Assembly: GCF_900105045.1 (NCBI RefSeq)
Contig: NZ_LT629739.1
Location: forward strand, 496,001 to 560,000
Source of the DNA: Brevibacterium picturae
GTDB taxonomy: Bacteria; Actinomycetota; Actinomycetes; Actinomycetales; Brevibacteriaceae
Length of the DNA stretch: 64,000 bases
Reading direction: 5' to 3'
Under the pieces are notes generated by a model that worked only from the letters and a program-made list of their open reading frames with translations, had not been told where the DNA came from and made no database searches. The position numbers were made by a program, and so were the translations under genes. Positions 40,681 to 50,372 of this stretch are shown here, piece by piece (position 1 is the first letter of the stretch; each line of letters starts with the position of its first letter).

Positions 40681-41211
40681 CTATTCGCTTGCCTCGGGCG
40701 AGGCGTTTTCCGCGCCCGCCGGCGTGGGGACGTCGGTCATGAAGGAGATCGCACGGTCCCCGATCGGGTTGAGCCCTGCCCCGGCCGCCAGGGAGTGCCC
40801 AACGAGAGCGTGCAGGCACTTCACACGGGTGGGCATGCCACCGGCGGAGTAGTCCTCGATCTCTGTCACCTCGGCGATGCCGGCCTTCTCACCGATCTCA
40901 GACCGTGTTGCGAGGTAAGCAGCGTGCGCCTTGGCGTAAGCGGCTGCGAGCTCGTCGTCCTCGGCGACCTCAGCGGACCATTCGGCCATGATTCCCGAGG
41001 CCTCGAGCCGTGAGCACTCGGTGACGAAGGCCGGATGGGTCAGGTAGAAGGTGGTGGGGAACGGAGTTCCGTCTTCGAGTCGAGGGGCCGTGGCGACGAC
41101 CAGAGGCTCGCCCGATGTGCTGCGAGCTGCGATCCCGACGACGCCGCGCGGAATCCGTCCGAGCTGGTCCTTCAGGATGGCGAGGTCCGCCTCGGTGCAC
41201 TCTGTGATCAT
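40681..41211 (-). CDS. DUF501 family protein
   Basis: Soluble protein of 176 aa. The family pattern is clear: LGRIPRGVVGIAARS near residue 18-32, PFPTTFYLTHP near 50-60, ECSRLEASGIM, and VKCLHALVGHSLAAG near 130-145. The Cys and His residues in the last segment could bind a metal. Function unknown, but the gene is nearly always between divIC/ftsB and ppx in actinobacteria. ATG at 41211 overlaps the preceding stop by one base. Confidence 0.88.
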   Translation of the reverse strand: MITECTEADLAILKDQLGRIPRGVVGIAARSTSGEPLVVATAPRLEDGTPFPTTFYLTHPAFVTECSRLEASGIMAEWSAEVAEDDELAAAYAKAHAAYLATRSEIGEKAGIAEVTEIEDYSAGGMPTRVKCLHALVGHSLAAGAGLNPIGDRAISFMTDVPTPAGAENASPEASE

Positions 41212-41702
41212 CAGCCCTTCTCCACGGTATTGCCGACCTCTTGAATCGACTCCAGCAATTCAAGGTACCAGGCTTGCTTGCGCTGCGGGCGGTCCGTATC
41301 CGAATCGTCACCGTTGATCGCCTCCTGATTGATGACGATGACCGCGTTCTCACCCTCCTCCACGTAGTACTGGTCTTTGCGGGCCTTGCGTTTGATGTAG
41401 GCGGGGTCTTTGAGGTTCTCGTTCCTCTCCTGCAGTCCCTCGACTTCGGACTTCGTCGATTCGATCTCGCTGTTGAGTGCCGCGATCTGCTGCGCCTGCT
41501 TGAGTGCGGAGTTGATCGATGGCAGGAACGTCACGAGCACGATAGCGATGACGAGGAGGAAGACGCCGGTCTGCCAGGACAGCTTCCGCTTGCGGGTGTC
41601 TTCGGTGGGCTGAGCCTCGACAACCGGTGTGGGACGTCGACGGGGAGCGGCTCTGCCCGGAGCCGATTTGGGGGCACTGCTTCTGGGCTTGCTCGGAACC
41701 AT
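41211..41702 (-). CDS. divIC: Septum formation initiator protein (FtsB/DivIC family)
   Basis: Bitopic membrane protein of 163 aa. The N-terminal 40 residues are cytoplasmic and rich in Pro, Ser and Arg; a single helix lies at about 44-64; the extracellular part starts with a coiled coil (residues 65-100, LKQAQQIAALNSEIESTKSEVEGLQERNENL) and contains the family motif DPAYIKRKARKDQYYVEEGE. It works in the divisome with FtsL/FtsQ-type proteins. AGGAAAG precedes the ATG. It is separated from eno by 1.8 kb holding an opposite-strand gene. Confidence 0.88.
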   Translation of the reverse strand: MVPSKPRSSAPKSAPGRAAPRRRPTPVVEAQPTEDTRKRKLSWQTGVFLLVIAIVLVTFLPSINSALKQAQQIAALNSEIESTKSEVEGLQERNENLKDPAYIKRKARKDQYYVEEGENAVIVINQEAINGDDSDTDRPQRKQAWYLELLESIQEVGNTVEKG

Positions 41703-41845
41703 GTCTCTTTCCTCTGCGACCGGGGATGGGAAGGCAATCGCAACACGTCTAAGTCTGCCGTGTCAGCATCCGGACTGCGAGGATTTGGCCGTCGTGGCGT
41801 GTTCTATTTTTCGAGCACCCACTTGCATCGCTCCCTTTCGGCCGC

Positions 41846-41935
41846 ATCTCTCCCACCCCCTGCAGCTCCTGCAACTCCTACCATCCCCTACAGCTCCTCT
41901 CAACCCCTACAGTTACGGCCTACCCCTACAACTGG
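41846..41935. repeat. Degenerate 18-19-nt tandem repeat, G-rich on the minus strand
   Basis: On the minus strand about five units follow the pattern AGYTGTAGGGGNTGGNAGG, for example AGCTGTAGGGGATGGTAGG and ACTGTAGGGGTTGAGAGG. GGGG runs at regular spacing could form a G-quadruplex. Confidence 0.6.
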
Positions 41936-41955
41936 TTCACCAAAAGGCACCACGA

Positions 41956-42009
41956 GCACCAACTCCTCCCTGTGCAAAGAGACGTTTCAGCACTCAGAGT
42001 GAGGGGTGC
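41956..42009 (-). repeat. Dispersed 54-nt hairpin-type repeat, copy L
   Basis: On the minus strand it begins GCACCCCTCAC and ends GGGAGGAGTTGGTGC. GCACC/GGTGC and CCTC/GAGG can pair around a loop of about 30 nt. Same length and ends as copy A at 22020-22073. Confidence 0.55.
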
Positions 42010-42166
42010 GAACTCTGGCGGCCCCGCGACTTGGGCCAGCGCCCAGTTGACTGCTTAACAACACTCGCGTTCGGGCAGCCGCACAGTCTTTATCCACCGC
42101 CGAGTACGTCGATCCACAGACTTATGCACAGGCAGATTCTTTTCTATTGCGCTTTGATGTCACTAG

Positions 42167-43225
42167 ATGCAGATTATTGTCATGTATAAGATTCTGACGA
42201 CACAGCAGATCCTCCGACTCGGGTTCAGTCACGAAGATATTCGGCGTGCAAGAAGTTGCTGTGTGCGCCGACTCTCTCGCGGCGTCTATTCCGTCAGACA
42301 CATCTGCGACCGGGACAGGCACCGAGCGCTGTGGGCGAGCATCGAGGAAGGAGCGCACTCAGAGTTCACAGAATACGGGGACATCCGTGACGAGATCGAA
42401 GAGCTCGATGCGGCGGTGATGGCGCGATGCGAGGTCAGATTTCAGAAACAAGGAATGGTCGATGCGAGATCGGACGCCACACCGCAATCGGCCACCTCAG
42501 CCCAGTCGTCAGCTGCGCCTCCCCCACCCGAGGTGTTCTCTCACATTTCCGCCGCCCTCATCCACGGTCTGCCAGTCGCCTACCCCGTCACGCACCAGGT
42601 CGAAGTGGTGCGTCCCGGGACCAACCGCAGATTCAAGAGCATCCATGTCAGGGGCGGGACAATACCGAAGAATCACCGCCTGAAGGTTCGCGGGACCGAG
42701 ATGACCACGCTCGAACGTACCCTCATCGATGTGGCGCGCACATACAACCCCGATATCTCAGTTTCCATGCTCGACAGCGCTCTTCGCCGTGGCCTGACGA
42801 CGATGGAGAAGATCTTCACAACACTTTCGCAGTGCTTCGAGTCCAGAAACACCAAGAAGGTTCACCTGGCGCTCGACCTGGCAGATGCTCGACGCGAATC
42901 CCCAGCCGAATCGATCGCGGCGGTGAGGTTCTTCCAGCACGGAATCAATGGGCTCGTCCCCCAAGTCGAGTTCGATGCGGCCTCACTTCATTCGAGACTA
43001 CGCGTCGACTTCTGTCACAAGGCAGCTCGACTGATCATCGAAATCGACGGCATCGGGAAACTGTATCTCGGCTCGGGAGTGCCCCGTGACGAACTCGAGA
43101 GGGAACGGCGTCGCGAACAGTGGTTTCGAGATCGGGACTGGCGAGTCGTCAGGATCAGTTGGAAAGAGCTGTTCAAGGAGACAAAGTTCGAGGAGATCAA
43201 ACGCATCCTCATGAAAGTCCGGTGA
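42167..43225 (+). CDS. AbiEi-like antitoxin-domain protein with a C-terminal DUF559-type nuclease-like domain
   Basis: Protein of 352 aa (an ATG at 42182 is an alternative start). The N-terminal 40 residues form a winged-helix segment like the AbiEi antitoxin domain (KILTTQQILRLGFSHEDIRRARS, then VRRLSRGVYSV). The middle has SHISAALIHGLPV and TTLERTLIDVAR, common in this family. The C-terminal 90 residues look like a Vsr/DUF559 restriction-endonuclease fold (RLRVDFCHKAARLIIEIDG, then WFRDRDWRVVRISWKEL). No AbiEii toxin gene is adjacent. GC content is visibly lower than in neighbours, and it splits the eno-divIC order on the opposite strand, so recent acquisition is likely. Confidence 0.78.
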   Translation: MQIIVMYKILTTQQILRLGFSHEDIRRARSCCVRRLSRGVYSVRHICDRDRHRALWASIEEGAHSEFTEYGDIRDEIEELDAAVMARCEVRFQKQGMVDARSDATPQSATSAQSSAAPPPPEVFSHISAALIHGLPVAYPVTHQVEVVRPGTNRRFKSIHVRGGTIPKNHRLKVRGTEMTTLERTLIDVARTYNPDISVSMLDSALRRGLTTMEKIFTTLSQCFESRNTKKVHLALDLADARRESPAESIAAVRFFQHGINGLVPQVEFDAASLHSRLRVDFCHKAARLIIEIDGIGKLYLGSGVPRDELERERRREQWFRDRDWRVVRISWKELFKETKFEEIKRILMKVR

Positions 43226-43255
43226 TCTCGCGAGGATGCCCCCGCCGCCACGGCA

Positions 43256-43383
43256 GCACCCCTCGCCCGCAGCCCCTTGAACAACCTCTGCAGATGTATG
43301 AATTGCGAGGGACAGGAGGAGTTATGCAGTTCCCGAAAGGTTGTGTGAGCGACGGGATGTTTTGCGAGCGCCGGGAGGAACTG
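43256..43383 (+). repeat. Dispersed hairpin-type repeat, copy R (expanded)
   Basis: It begins GCACCCCTCGC, pairs with GCGAGGG at 43304-43310, and continues to GGAGGAGTTATGC (to 43327). A second right half follows with TTTTGCGAGCGCCGGGAGGA near 43357. It faces copy L across the AbiEi-like gene. The 323-bp gap 43226-43548 otherwise holds only the hairpin at 43397. Confidence 0.45.
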
Positions 43384-43396
43384 GCGTTGAATATCG

Positions 43397-43444
43397 CCGA
43401 GGCGGGGTCAGGTGACCATGGTTGATCACCTGACCCCGCCTCGG
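43397..43444. terminator. Strong hairpin downstream of eno
   Basis: A perfect 19-bp stem (CCGAGGCGGGGTCAGGTGA and its complement) with a 10-nt loop lies 105 nt after the eno stop and between convergent genes, so it may serve both strands. Confidence 0.75.
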
Positions 43445-43548
43445 GGACGAAGCCAGCCGGCTGCGCGGTGCCTCAGCGTCTCGGCACCGCCACAGCCCGA
43501 ATCTTCTCAGCGCAGTCGCGCAGTCACTCAGCTGCGCCGCAGAATCGC

Positions 43549-44832
<1,284 letters not shown>

Positions 44833-44915
44833 TTACTCCTTCGCAATTGGTTTCACATGGGGAACATGTGCCTGCAGGACAGCTTAATGCACCGAAGGAC
44901 TGGGCTTCGTCCTCG

Positions 44916-44963
44916 CCCAGGGCCATTCCCGCCCAGTCCCATTCCCGGCCCGGCTCATTCCCA
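44916..44963. repeat. Three 16-nt tandem units upstream of eno, G-rich on the transcribed-sense strand
   Basis: Units at 44916-44931, 44932-44947 and 44948-44963 follow CCCAGNNCCATTCCCG on the plus strand. The minus strand has six GGG runs in this stretch and could form a G-quadruplex in the eno upstream region. Confidence 0.6.
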
Positions 44964-44969
44964 GTTGCC

Positions 44970-45770
44970 TCAATCCCGGTCGGCAGGCGCCAACAGTTGA
45001 TCGCGCAGCTTCCCCGGGCTTTCCGGATCCATTCCGTGCTCGAGCAGATAGGCTTCGACACCGTTCTCGCCGTACTTCGCATCGATCGAGTCGAGGAGCT
45101 TCGCCATCAGCTCCGGCGGTGCCGCCGTTGCGGTCTCGGCGAGGTTTCCGCCGATGCCGGCATCGGCGAAGTTCCGGGTGATGTTCTCCAGGAACCCTCC
45201 TGCCAGATGCCGCGAGGTGATCGAATATTCCTCGAGGATCTCGTGACGCCCCACGCCGAGGAGGGTGAGGACGAACGCAGCGACCACACCGGTCCGGTCC
45301 TTGCCGGCAGAGCAGTGGAAGACCACCCCGCCTTCACAGCTCTGGGCCACGACGTCGACGGCCATGGCCAGACGGGTTCCGAAGTGCTCGATCATCAGGT
45401 CGTAGATCTTGCTCAGCGAGCGATCGGAGAGGTCCATTCCGGTCGCTTCGGCGGCCTGCTTCATCTCCTCGACGCTCAGACGTTTTGCGGGGAAGAAGTG
45501 ATCGTCGAAGATGGGTAGTTCGACATAATTCACGTCGAGCCCCTCAACGGCGTCGGGCAGCTTCGAGCGTTCCCCGATGTCACGTAGGTCGACGACGGTT
45601 GTGATGCCCAGTGCTCGGATGTCGGCTCGCGCTTTGTCCGTGAGTTGGGCGAGACCGTCGGCACGGTAGACCTTCCCCGTTCCGACTCTGGATTCCCCCG
45701 CCGAGGTGGGGCTGCCTCCGATGTCACGGAAGTTGAATGTGCCTTCGATGTCGATGCGATCCAAGCTCAC
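44970..45770 (-). CDS. Tyrosine/serine protein phosphatase (PTP/DSP superfamily, MptpB-like)
   Basis: Phosphatase of 266 aa of the tyrosine phosphatase group with the N-terminal motif FNFRDIGG. The P-loop HCSAGKDRTG gives Cys153 and Arg159; the Lys-Asp inside the loop (C-x-x-x-K-D-R) is typical of MptpB/LipA-type phosphatases that also act on phosphoinositides. A general acid Asp is likely in the PIFDDHFF region. It is encoded between mazG and eno; its start overlaps the mazG stop by 4 bp, so it is cotranscribed with mazG. Its substrate is unknown. Confidence 0.9.
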   Translation of the reverse strand: MSLDRIDIEGTFNFRDIGGSPTSAGESRVGTGKVYRADGLAQLTDKARADIRALGITTVVDLRDIGERSKLPDAVEGLDVNYVELPIFDDHFFPAKRLSVEEMKQAAEATGMDLSDRSLSKIYDLMIEHFGTRLAMAVDVVAQSCEGGVVFHCSAGKDRTGVVAAFVLTLLGVGRHEILEEYSITSRHLAGGFLENITRNFADAGIGGNLAETATAAPPELMAKLLDSIDAKYGENGVEAYLLEHGMDPESPGKLRDQLLAPADRD

Positions 45771-46219
45771 TGATTCGTATCTTTCTGCTGTTCTTCTGCT
45801 GCCTGCTGTTTCTCGTCTGTCTTGATCCGGCGGTATTCCCGCTCGACGTCCTCGAGCGAGGCCATCTGTCCGTCGGCGGCGCCCTCGCCGAAAGCCAGGG
45901 GATGGCGTCGGACGAGTTTGGCTTCAAGTCCGTCGACGATCATTCCCAAGGTGTGTCCATACGGGACGGATCCGCTCTCGTCCAGCAGAGCTGAGTGGAA
46001 CAGCACCTGATAGAAGACGTCGCCGAGCTCGTCGACAACGGCCGAACGGTGGTGCGGGCTCGGATCACCTCGATAGTCGTCAAGTGCCTCGATGAGTTCT
46101 TCGGTCTCTTCACGGGCATACTTCTCCAGGCTTCCGTGGTCCTGTCTGCTCGACCACGGGCACCTGCGCCGCAAGGTCGCCATCGCCTCGATCACGCCGG
46201 CTGTCCGTGCCTCACTCAT
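45767..46219 (-). CDS. mazG: Nucleoside triphosphate pyrophosphohydrolase MazG
   Basis: All-alpha NTP pyrophosphatase of 150 aa that removes non-canonical or damaged nucleotides. The CPW motif (LRRRCPW), the Mg-binding EEExxE-type helix (EETEELIEAL) and the second acidic helix (DELGDVFYQVLFHS) are clear, followed by KLVRRHP. It is a single-domain form. ATG at 46219 has GAGG 9 nt upstream; ATG at 46240 with GGTGGA upstream is an alternative. It is the usual neighbour of eno and mfd in actinobacteria. Confidence 0.88.
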   Translation of the reverse strand: MSEARTAGVIEAMATLRRRCPWSSRQDHGSLEKYAREETEELIEALDDYRGDPSPHHRSAVVDELGDVFYQVLFHSALLDESGSVPYGHTLGMIVDGLEAKLVRRHPLAFGEGAADGQMASLEDVEREYRRIKTDEKQQAAEEQQKDTNQ

Positions 46220-46340
46220 GTGGCTGTGCCTCACACTCATGTTCTGCTTTTCCACCGGGGTTCCTGCCTCTCGAATCCGCACACTGACATTCGACGGTTT
46301 CTCGCCTGACGACTGCAAGGAGTCATGCGCCCATAGGAAC

Positions 46341-46368
46341 GACCCCCACCGCGGGCGCGATGGGGGCC
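46341..46368 (-). terminator. Hairpin downstream of the CsbD-like gene
   Basis: CCCCCACCGC pairs with GCGATGGGGG (one mismatch). It begins 13 nt after the stop of the minus-strand gene. Confidence 0.5.
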
Positions 46369-46378
46369 GAATTCCTCA

Positions 46379-46573
46379 CTACTTGGAGAACTTGTCCTTG
46401 ACGTCTTTGCCGAGGTCCTTGACCTGTTCTCCGACCTGCTTGGTTTTGCCCTTGAGCTCATCGGTGGAGCCTTCTGCCTTGAGCTCGTCGTCATCGGTCA
46501 GGTCACCGACCGCTTCCTTGGCCTTACCGGAGAATTCTTCAGTCTTGTTGTCGAACTTGTCGTCAAAACCCAT
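46379..46573 (-). CDS. CsbD-family stress protein
   Basis: Small hydrophilic protein of 64 aa with the CsbD pattern: repeated Lys/Glu/Gly helices (KTEEFSGKAKEAVGDLTDDDELKAEG and KGKTKQVGEQVKDLGKDVKD). In Bacillus csbD is a sigma-B general stress gene; the biochemical role is unknown. GGAGAG stands just ahead of the ATG. It lies alone between mazG and mfd. Confidence 0.85.
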   Translation of the reverse strand: MGFDDKFDNKTEEFSGKAKEAVGDLTDDDELKAEGSTDELKGKTKQVGEQVKDLGKDVKDKFSK

Positions 46574-46693
46574 GGTGTCTCTCCTTAAGTCTCACGGTAC
46601 GTCTGTATCCGTATTCGCACTCTACGCTAGGAAGAGCGACTGAATGTGAACTTTCAGAATACGTGCAGATTCCGCCTCTGGCACGAGTCGTCG

Positions 46694-49600
46694 TCAGACG
46701 CCTGCCTCAACGACCTCGGAGGCAACGACCGGGACGATTGCGTCGAGGAACTGGTGGGCCCAACGCAGGATGTCGGAGTCTGTCATCTCCTTCGCATCGA
46801 AGCCGCTGCCGGCCATCGGCTTGGGCACGAGCACCGACCGGATCGCCGGCTTGAGCAGAGACTTCGGGTACAGGCGTTTGAGGCGCACGACCTGCGAATC
46901 CTCGAGCTCGAGCGGACCGAAGCGAACGAAATTGCCCTGCATGACGATATCGTTGACGCCCGAGGCCTTGGCCCTGATCCGCAGTCTGGCGACATCGGCG
47001 AGCACACCGACGGCATCTGGGTAGGGTCCGTAGCGGTCGACGAGCTCGTCGAGGACTTCCTGCAGTTCGCTCTCGTTGGCCGCTGCAGCGAGTTTCCGGT
47101 AGGCCTCGAGGCGGAGGCGTTCGTGGGCGACGTATTCTGCCGGCAGGTGCGCGTCGACGGGCAGCTCGATGCGCATGTCCGCTTCGGGTTCCGTGTCCTC
47201 ACCGCGGAAGTTCGCGACGGCCTCCCCCACGAGGCGCACGTACAGGTCGAAGCCGACCCCTTCGATGTGTCCCGACTGCTGACCGCCGAGGAGGTTGCCG
47301 GCACCGCGGATCTCGAGGTCCTTCATGGCGACCTGCATGCCGGCGCCCAGCTCTGTGTGGGCGGCCAGTGTCGTCAGTCGGTCGTGGGCAGTCTCGGTCA
47401 GTTGGGTGTCGGCCGGGTAGAGGAAATAGGCGTAGGCGCGTTCCCGGCCGCGACCGACGCGACCCCGCAGCTGGTGCAGCTGCGAGAGTCCGAATCGATC
47501 GGCGTGGTCGATGATCAGCGTGTTCGCGTTGGCGATGTCGATGCCGGTCTCGACGATCGTCGTGCACACGAGCACGTCGAACTTCTTCTCCCAGAAGTCG
47601 ACGATGACCTGTTCCAGGCGATTCTCGTTCATCTTTCCGTGCGCAATCGCGACCCTGGCTTCGGGAACGAGTTCGGCGATGTGGCCGGCCACGGCTTCGA
47701 TGTCCTTGACGCGGTTGTGGATGTAGAAGACCTGTCCCTCGCGCATGAGCTCACGGCGGACAGCAGCCTTGATCTGCTTGTCCTCCTTCTTGCCCACGTA
47801 GGTCAGGACCGGGTGACGTTCCTCGGGCGGGGTGGCCAGGGTCGACATCTCCCGGATGCCGGTCACCGCCATCTCCAGGGTTCGCGGGATCGGGGTGGCC
47901 GACATGGCGAGCACATCGACGTTCGTGCGCATCGCCTTGAGCGTCTCCTTGTGCTCGACGCCGAAGCGCTGCTCTTCGTCGATGATGACGAGCCCCAGGC
48001 TCTTGAACCGCACCTCACCGCTGAGCAGCCTGTGCGTGCCGATGACGAGGTCGAGCTTGCCCGCGGCCAGATCCTCGACGACCTTGTCCGACTCCTGCTT
48101 CGTCTGGAAGCGCGAGAGCGCACCGACGGTGACGGGAAAGCCCGAGTAGCGTTCGGCGAAGGTTTCGAAGTGCTGCTGGACGAGCAGGGTCGTGGGCACG
48201 AGGACGGCGACCTGTTTGCCCTCTTGGATCGCCTTGAACGCGGCTCGGACTGCGATCTCAGTCTTTCCATAGCCGACGTCACCGCAGATCAGACGGTCCA
48301 TCGGCACCGACTTCTCCATGTCGCCCTTGACTTCGTCGATGGTGGTGAGCTGATCGGCGGTCTCCACGTAGTGGAAGGCATCCTCGAGTTCACGCTGCCA
48401 CGGAGTGTCGGGGCCATAGGTGTGGCCGACGGTGGCCTGGCGGGCGGAGTAGAGACGGACGAGTTCGCCCGCGATCTCCTTGACCGCCTTTCTGGCCTTG
48501 GCCTTCGTCGTCTGCCAGTCGGCACCGCCCATCTTGTTCAGGCTCGGGCTCTCCCCGCCGACATAACGGCTGACCTGGTCGAGCGCATCGCTGGGCACGT
48601 ACAGCCGATCGCCGGGCTGACCGCGTTTGGCCGGAGCGTATTCGACGATGAGGTATTCGCGCGTGTGCTTGTTCGCGCCCTTGCCAGTCGTCCGCTGTGT
48701 CATCTCTACGAACTTGCCGACACCGTGCTGGTCGTGGACGACGTAGTCGCCGGGAGCCAGGTTGAGCGGATCCACCTGGTTGCGTTTGCGGCGGGTGGGC
48801 AGACGACGCATGTCCCTCGTCGAGGTGGCTGCGGCGCGACCGAGCACATCGGCTTCGGTGAGGACGGCCAACTTGAGGTCGTCGAAGACGAATCCGCCGA
48901 AGGGCGCGGCCGTGGTCACGGTCACCAGGGCATCGCCGAGGTCCGTCGGGTCGTCGACGAAGGTAGCGGGCACTCCCGCCTCCGAGAACACCTCGACCAT
49001 GCGCTGGCCCGGCCCCTGCCCTTCGGTGAGGACGAGGATGCGCCATCTGTCGTGGATGAGTCCCTTGACGTCGGTGAGGATCGCCTCGACGTCACCGGCA
49101 TATCCCCGTGGTGCGCGAGCCGGGACGGGGAACAGATTCTCCGCGGGTGAGACGAGCTCTTCGTCGGTGGCGAATCCGCCGAGCTCCCACCAGGCCAGGC
49201 CGATGAGACGAGCGCCTTCCTCCATCTCCTCCATCGTCCGGAACGTCGCTGCGGACAGATCGATCGGCGATTCGCCACCGGCGGCGGCACCTGACCATGC
49301 TGCCTCCAGGAATTCGTTCGTCGTCACGACGAGGTCGGCCGCCCTGGCCTGTACCCGTTCGGGTTCGGTGATGATGATCTTCGTGGACTCCGGCAGCAGA
49401 GCGATGATCGGCTCCATGCCATCGGCCAGTACCGCGGACAGCGACTCCATGCCTTCGACTGCGACTCCACCGGCGATCTTGTCGAGCATGTCCGAGGCTG
49501 CCGGCAGCGTCTGCGACAACTCGGCCGCACGCTCCCGAATGGAGTCGGTGAGCAGGAGCTCCCGACAGGGCGGAGCCGACAGCTGCAGGGACCCTGCATC

Positions 49601-50287
49601 CGCCTCGGCGGGGATGGACCGCTGGTCGCTGACGGAGAACTCGCGGATCTCGTCGACCTCGTCACCGAAGAATTCGATGCGCAGGGCATGGTCTGCCGTC
49701 GGTGGGAAGATGTCGACGATGCCGCCTCGAACTGCGAACTCACCTCGGCGGGAGACCATGTCCACACGTGAGTACGCCAGTTCGGTCAGTCGCTTGGCCA
49801 GCTGGTCGATCTCGTATTCGTCTCCGACGGTCAATTCCACCGGTTCGATGTCGCCGAGCCCCTTGACCAGCGGTTGGAGGAATGCGCGGACGGGGGCGAT
49901 GATGAAGGCCAGGTGCCGGTCCGGGCTCGGGTGGGCCAGGCGGTGCAGAATCTGCAGACGCTGACCGACGGTGTCGGATCGGGGTGAGAGCTTTTCGTGT
50001 GGCAGGGTCTCCCAGCTGGGGAAGATCGCGATCGAGTCCTCGGGAACCCAGTCCGCCAGCGACCGGGCCAGATCCTCGGCCTCACGTGTGGTGGCCGTGA
50101 CGATGAGCTGCGGCGCCGAGGTGGATGGATCGTTGTCAGCGGACACGAGGGTTCGGCGCAGGATCGATGGCCACAGTCCCCTGATCGCATCGATCGTTCC
50201 ACCTGCTGTCTCCGGGTCGTTGAACGCTGCGACGAGGTCAGTGATGGTGGAGTTCTGGCGTGTGAGATCGAGTCCGTTGAGCACCAT
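46694..50287 (-). CDS. mfd: Transcription-repair coupling factor
   Basis: SF2 translocase of 1197 aa that removes stalled RNA polymerase and recruits UvrA. N-terminal UvrB-like domains are followed by the RNA polymerase-interacting domain (LAPGDYVVHDQHGVGKF near 510-530), the helicase domains with Walker A (ICGDVGYGKTEIA near 670) and DEEQ (IIDEEQRFG near 770), and the TRG motif region with NRVKDIEAV and QLHQLRGRVGRG, then the C-terminal UvrA-binding domain. Length and order are typical. The ATG is divergent from the lipoprotein gene 85 bp away. Confidence 0.97.
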   Translation of the reverse strand: MVLNGLDLTRQNSTITDLVAAFNDPETAGGTIDAIRGLWPSILRRTLVSADNDPSTSAPQLIVTATTREAEDLARSLADWVPEDSIAIFPSWETLPHEKLSPRSDTVGQRLQILHRLAHPSPDRHLAFIIAPVRAFLQPLVKGLGDIEPVELTVGDEYEIDQLAKRLTELAYSRVDMVSRRGEFAVRGGIVDIFPPTADHALRIEFFGDEVDEIREFSVSDQRSIPAEADAGSLQLSAPPCRELLLTDSIRERAAELSQTLPAASDMLDKIAGGVAVEGMESLSAVLADGMEPIIALLPESTKIIITEPERVQARAADLVVTTNEFLEAAWSGAAAGGESPIDLSAATFRTMEEMEEGARLIGLAWWELGGFATDEELVSPAENLFPVPARAPRGYAGDVEAILTDVKGLIHDRWRILVLTEGQGPGQRMVEVFSEAGVPATFVDDPTDLGDALVTVTTAAPFGGFVFDDLKLAVLTEADVLGRAAATSTRDMRRLPTRRKRNQVDPLNLAPGDYVVHDQHGVGKFVEMTQRTTGKGANKHTREYLIVEYAPAKRGQPGDRLYVPSDALDQVSRYVGGESPSLNKMGGADWQTTKAKARKAVKEIAGELVRLYSARQATVGHTYGPDTPWQRELEDAFHYVETADQLTTIDEVKGDMEKSVPMDRLICGDVGYGKTEIAVRAAFKAIQEGKQVAVLVPTTLLVQQHFETFAERYSGFPVTVGALSRFQTKQESDKVVEDLAAGKLDLVIGTHRLLSGEVRFKSLGLVIIDEEQRFGVEHKETLKAMRTNVDVLAMSATPIPRTLEMAVTGIREMSTLATPPEERHPVLTYVGKKEDKQIKAAVRRELMREGQVFYIHNRVKDIEAVAGHIAELVPEARVAIAHGKMNENRLEQVIVDFWEKKFDVLVCTTIVETGIDIANANTLIIDHADRFGLSQLHQLRGRVGRGRERAYAYFLYPADTQLTETAHDRLTTLAAHTELGAGMQVAMKDLEIRGAGNLLGGQQSGHIEGVGFDLYVRLVGEAVANFRGEDTEPEADMRIELPVDAHLPAEYVAHERLRLEAYRKLAAAANESELQEVLDELVDRYGPYPDAVGVLADVARLRIRAKASGVNDIVMQGNFVRFGPLELEDSQVVRLKRLYPKSLLKPAIRSVLVPKPMAGSGFDAKEMTDSDILRWAHQFLDAIVPVVASEVVEAGV

Positions 50288-50372
50288 GCAATTCTAAGGC
50301 ACGGGCCTGACTCGAGAAACGGGGACGACCGCGCTGACTCCGCTGACGGCGCATACGTGTGAAGATGAGTAC

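Larger units (their letters stand above)
41703..42166. other. 464-bp gap with C-rich tandem repeats
   Basis: It holds the degenerate repeat at 41846-41935 and repeat copy L at 41956-42009. Composition is visibly different from coding DNA: a pyrimidine-rich plus strand. No gene recognised. Confidence 0.6.

Noticed and set aside
41846..41935. Possible CRISPR array in the C-rich tandem repeats
   Set aside because: Units are degenerate and follow each other without unique spacers, and no cas gene is near.
46646..49150. Very long plus-strand open frame (834 codons) inside mfd
   Set aside because: It is antisense to a complete Mfd with all motifs. Its amino-acid composition (Asp, Arg, Gly, His rich, no motifs) is typical of the shadow frame in high-GC DNA.
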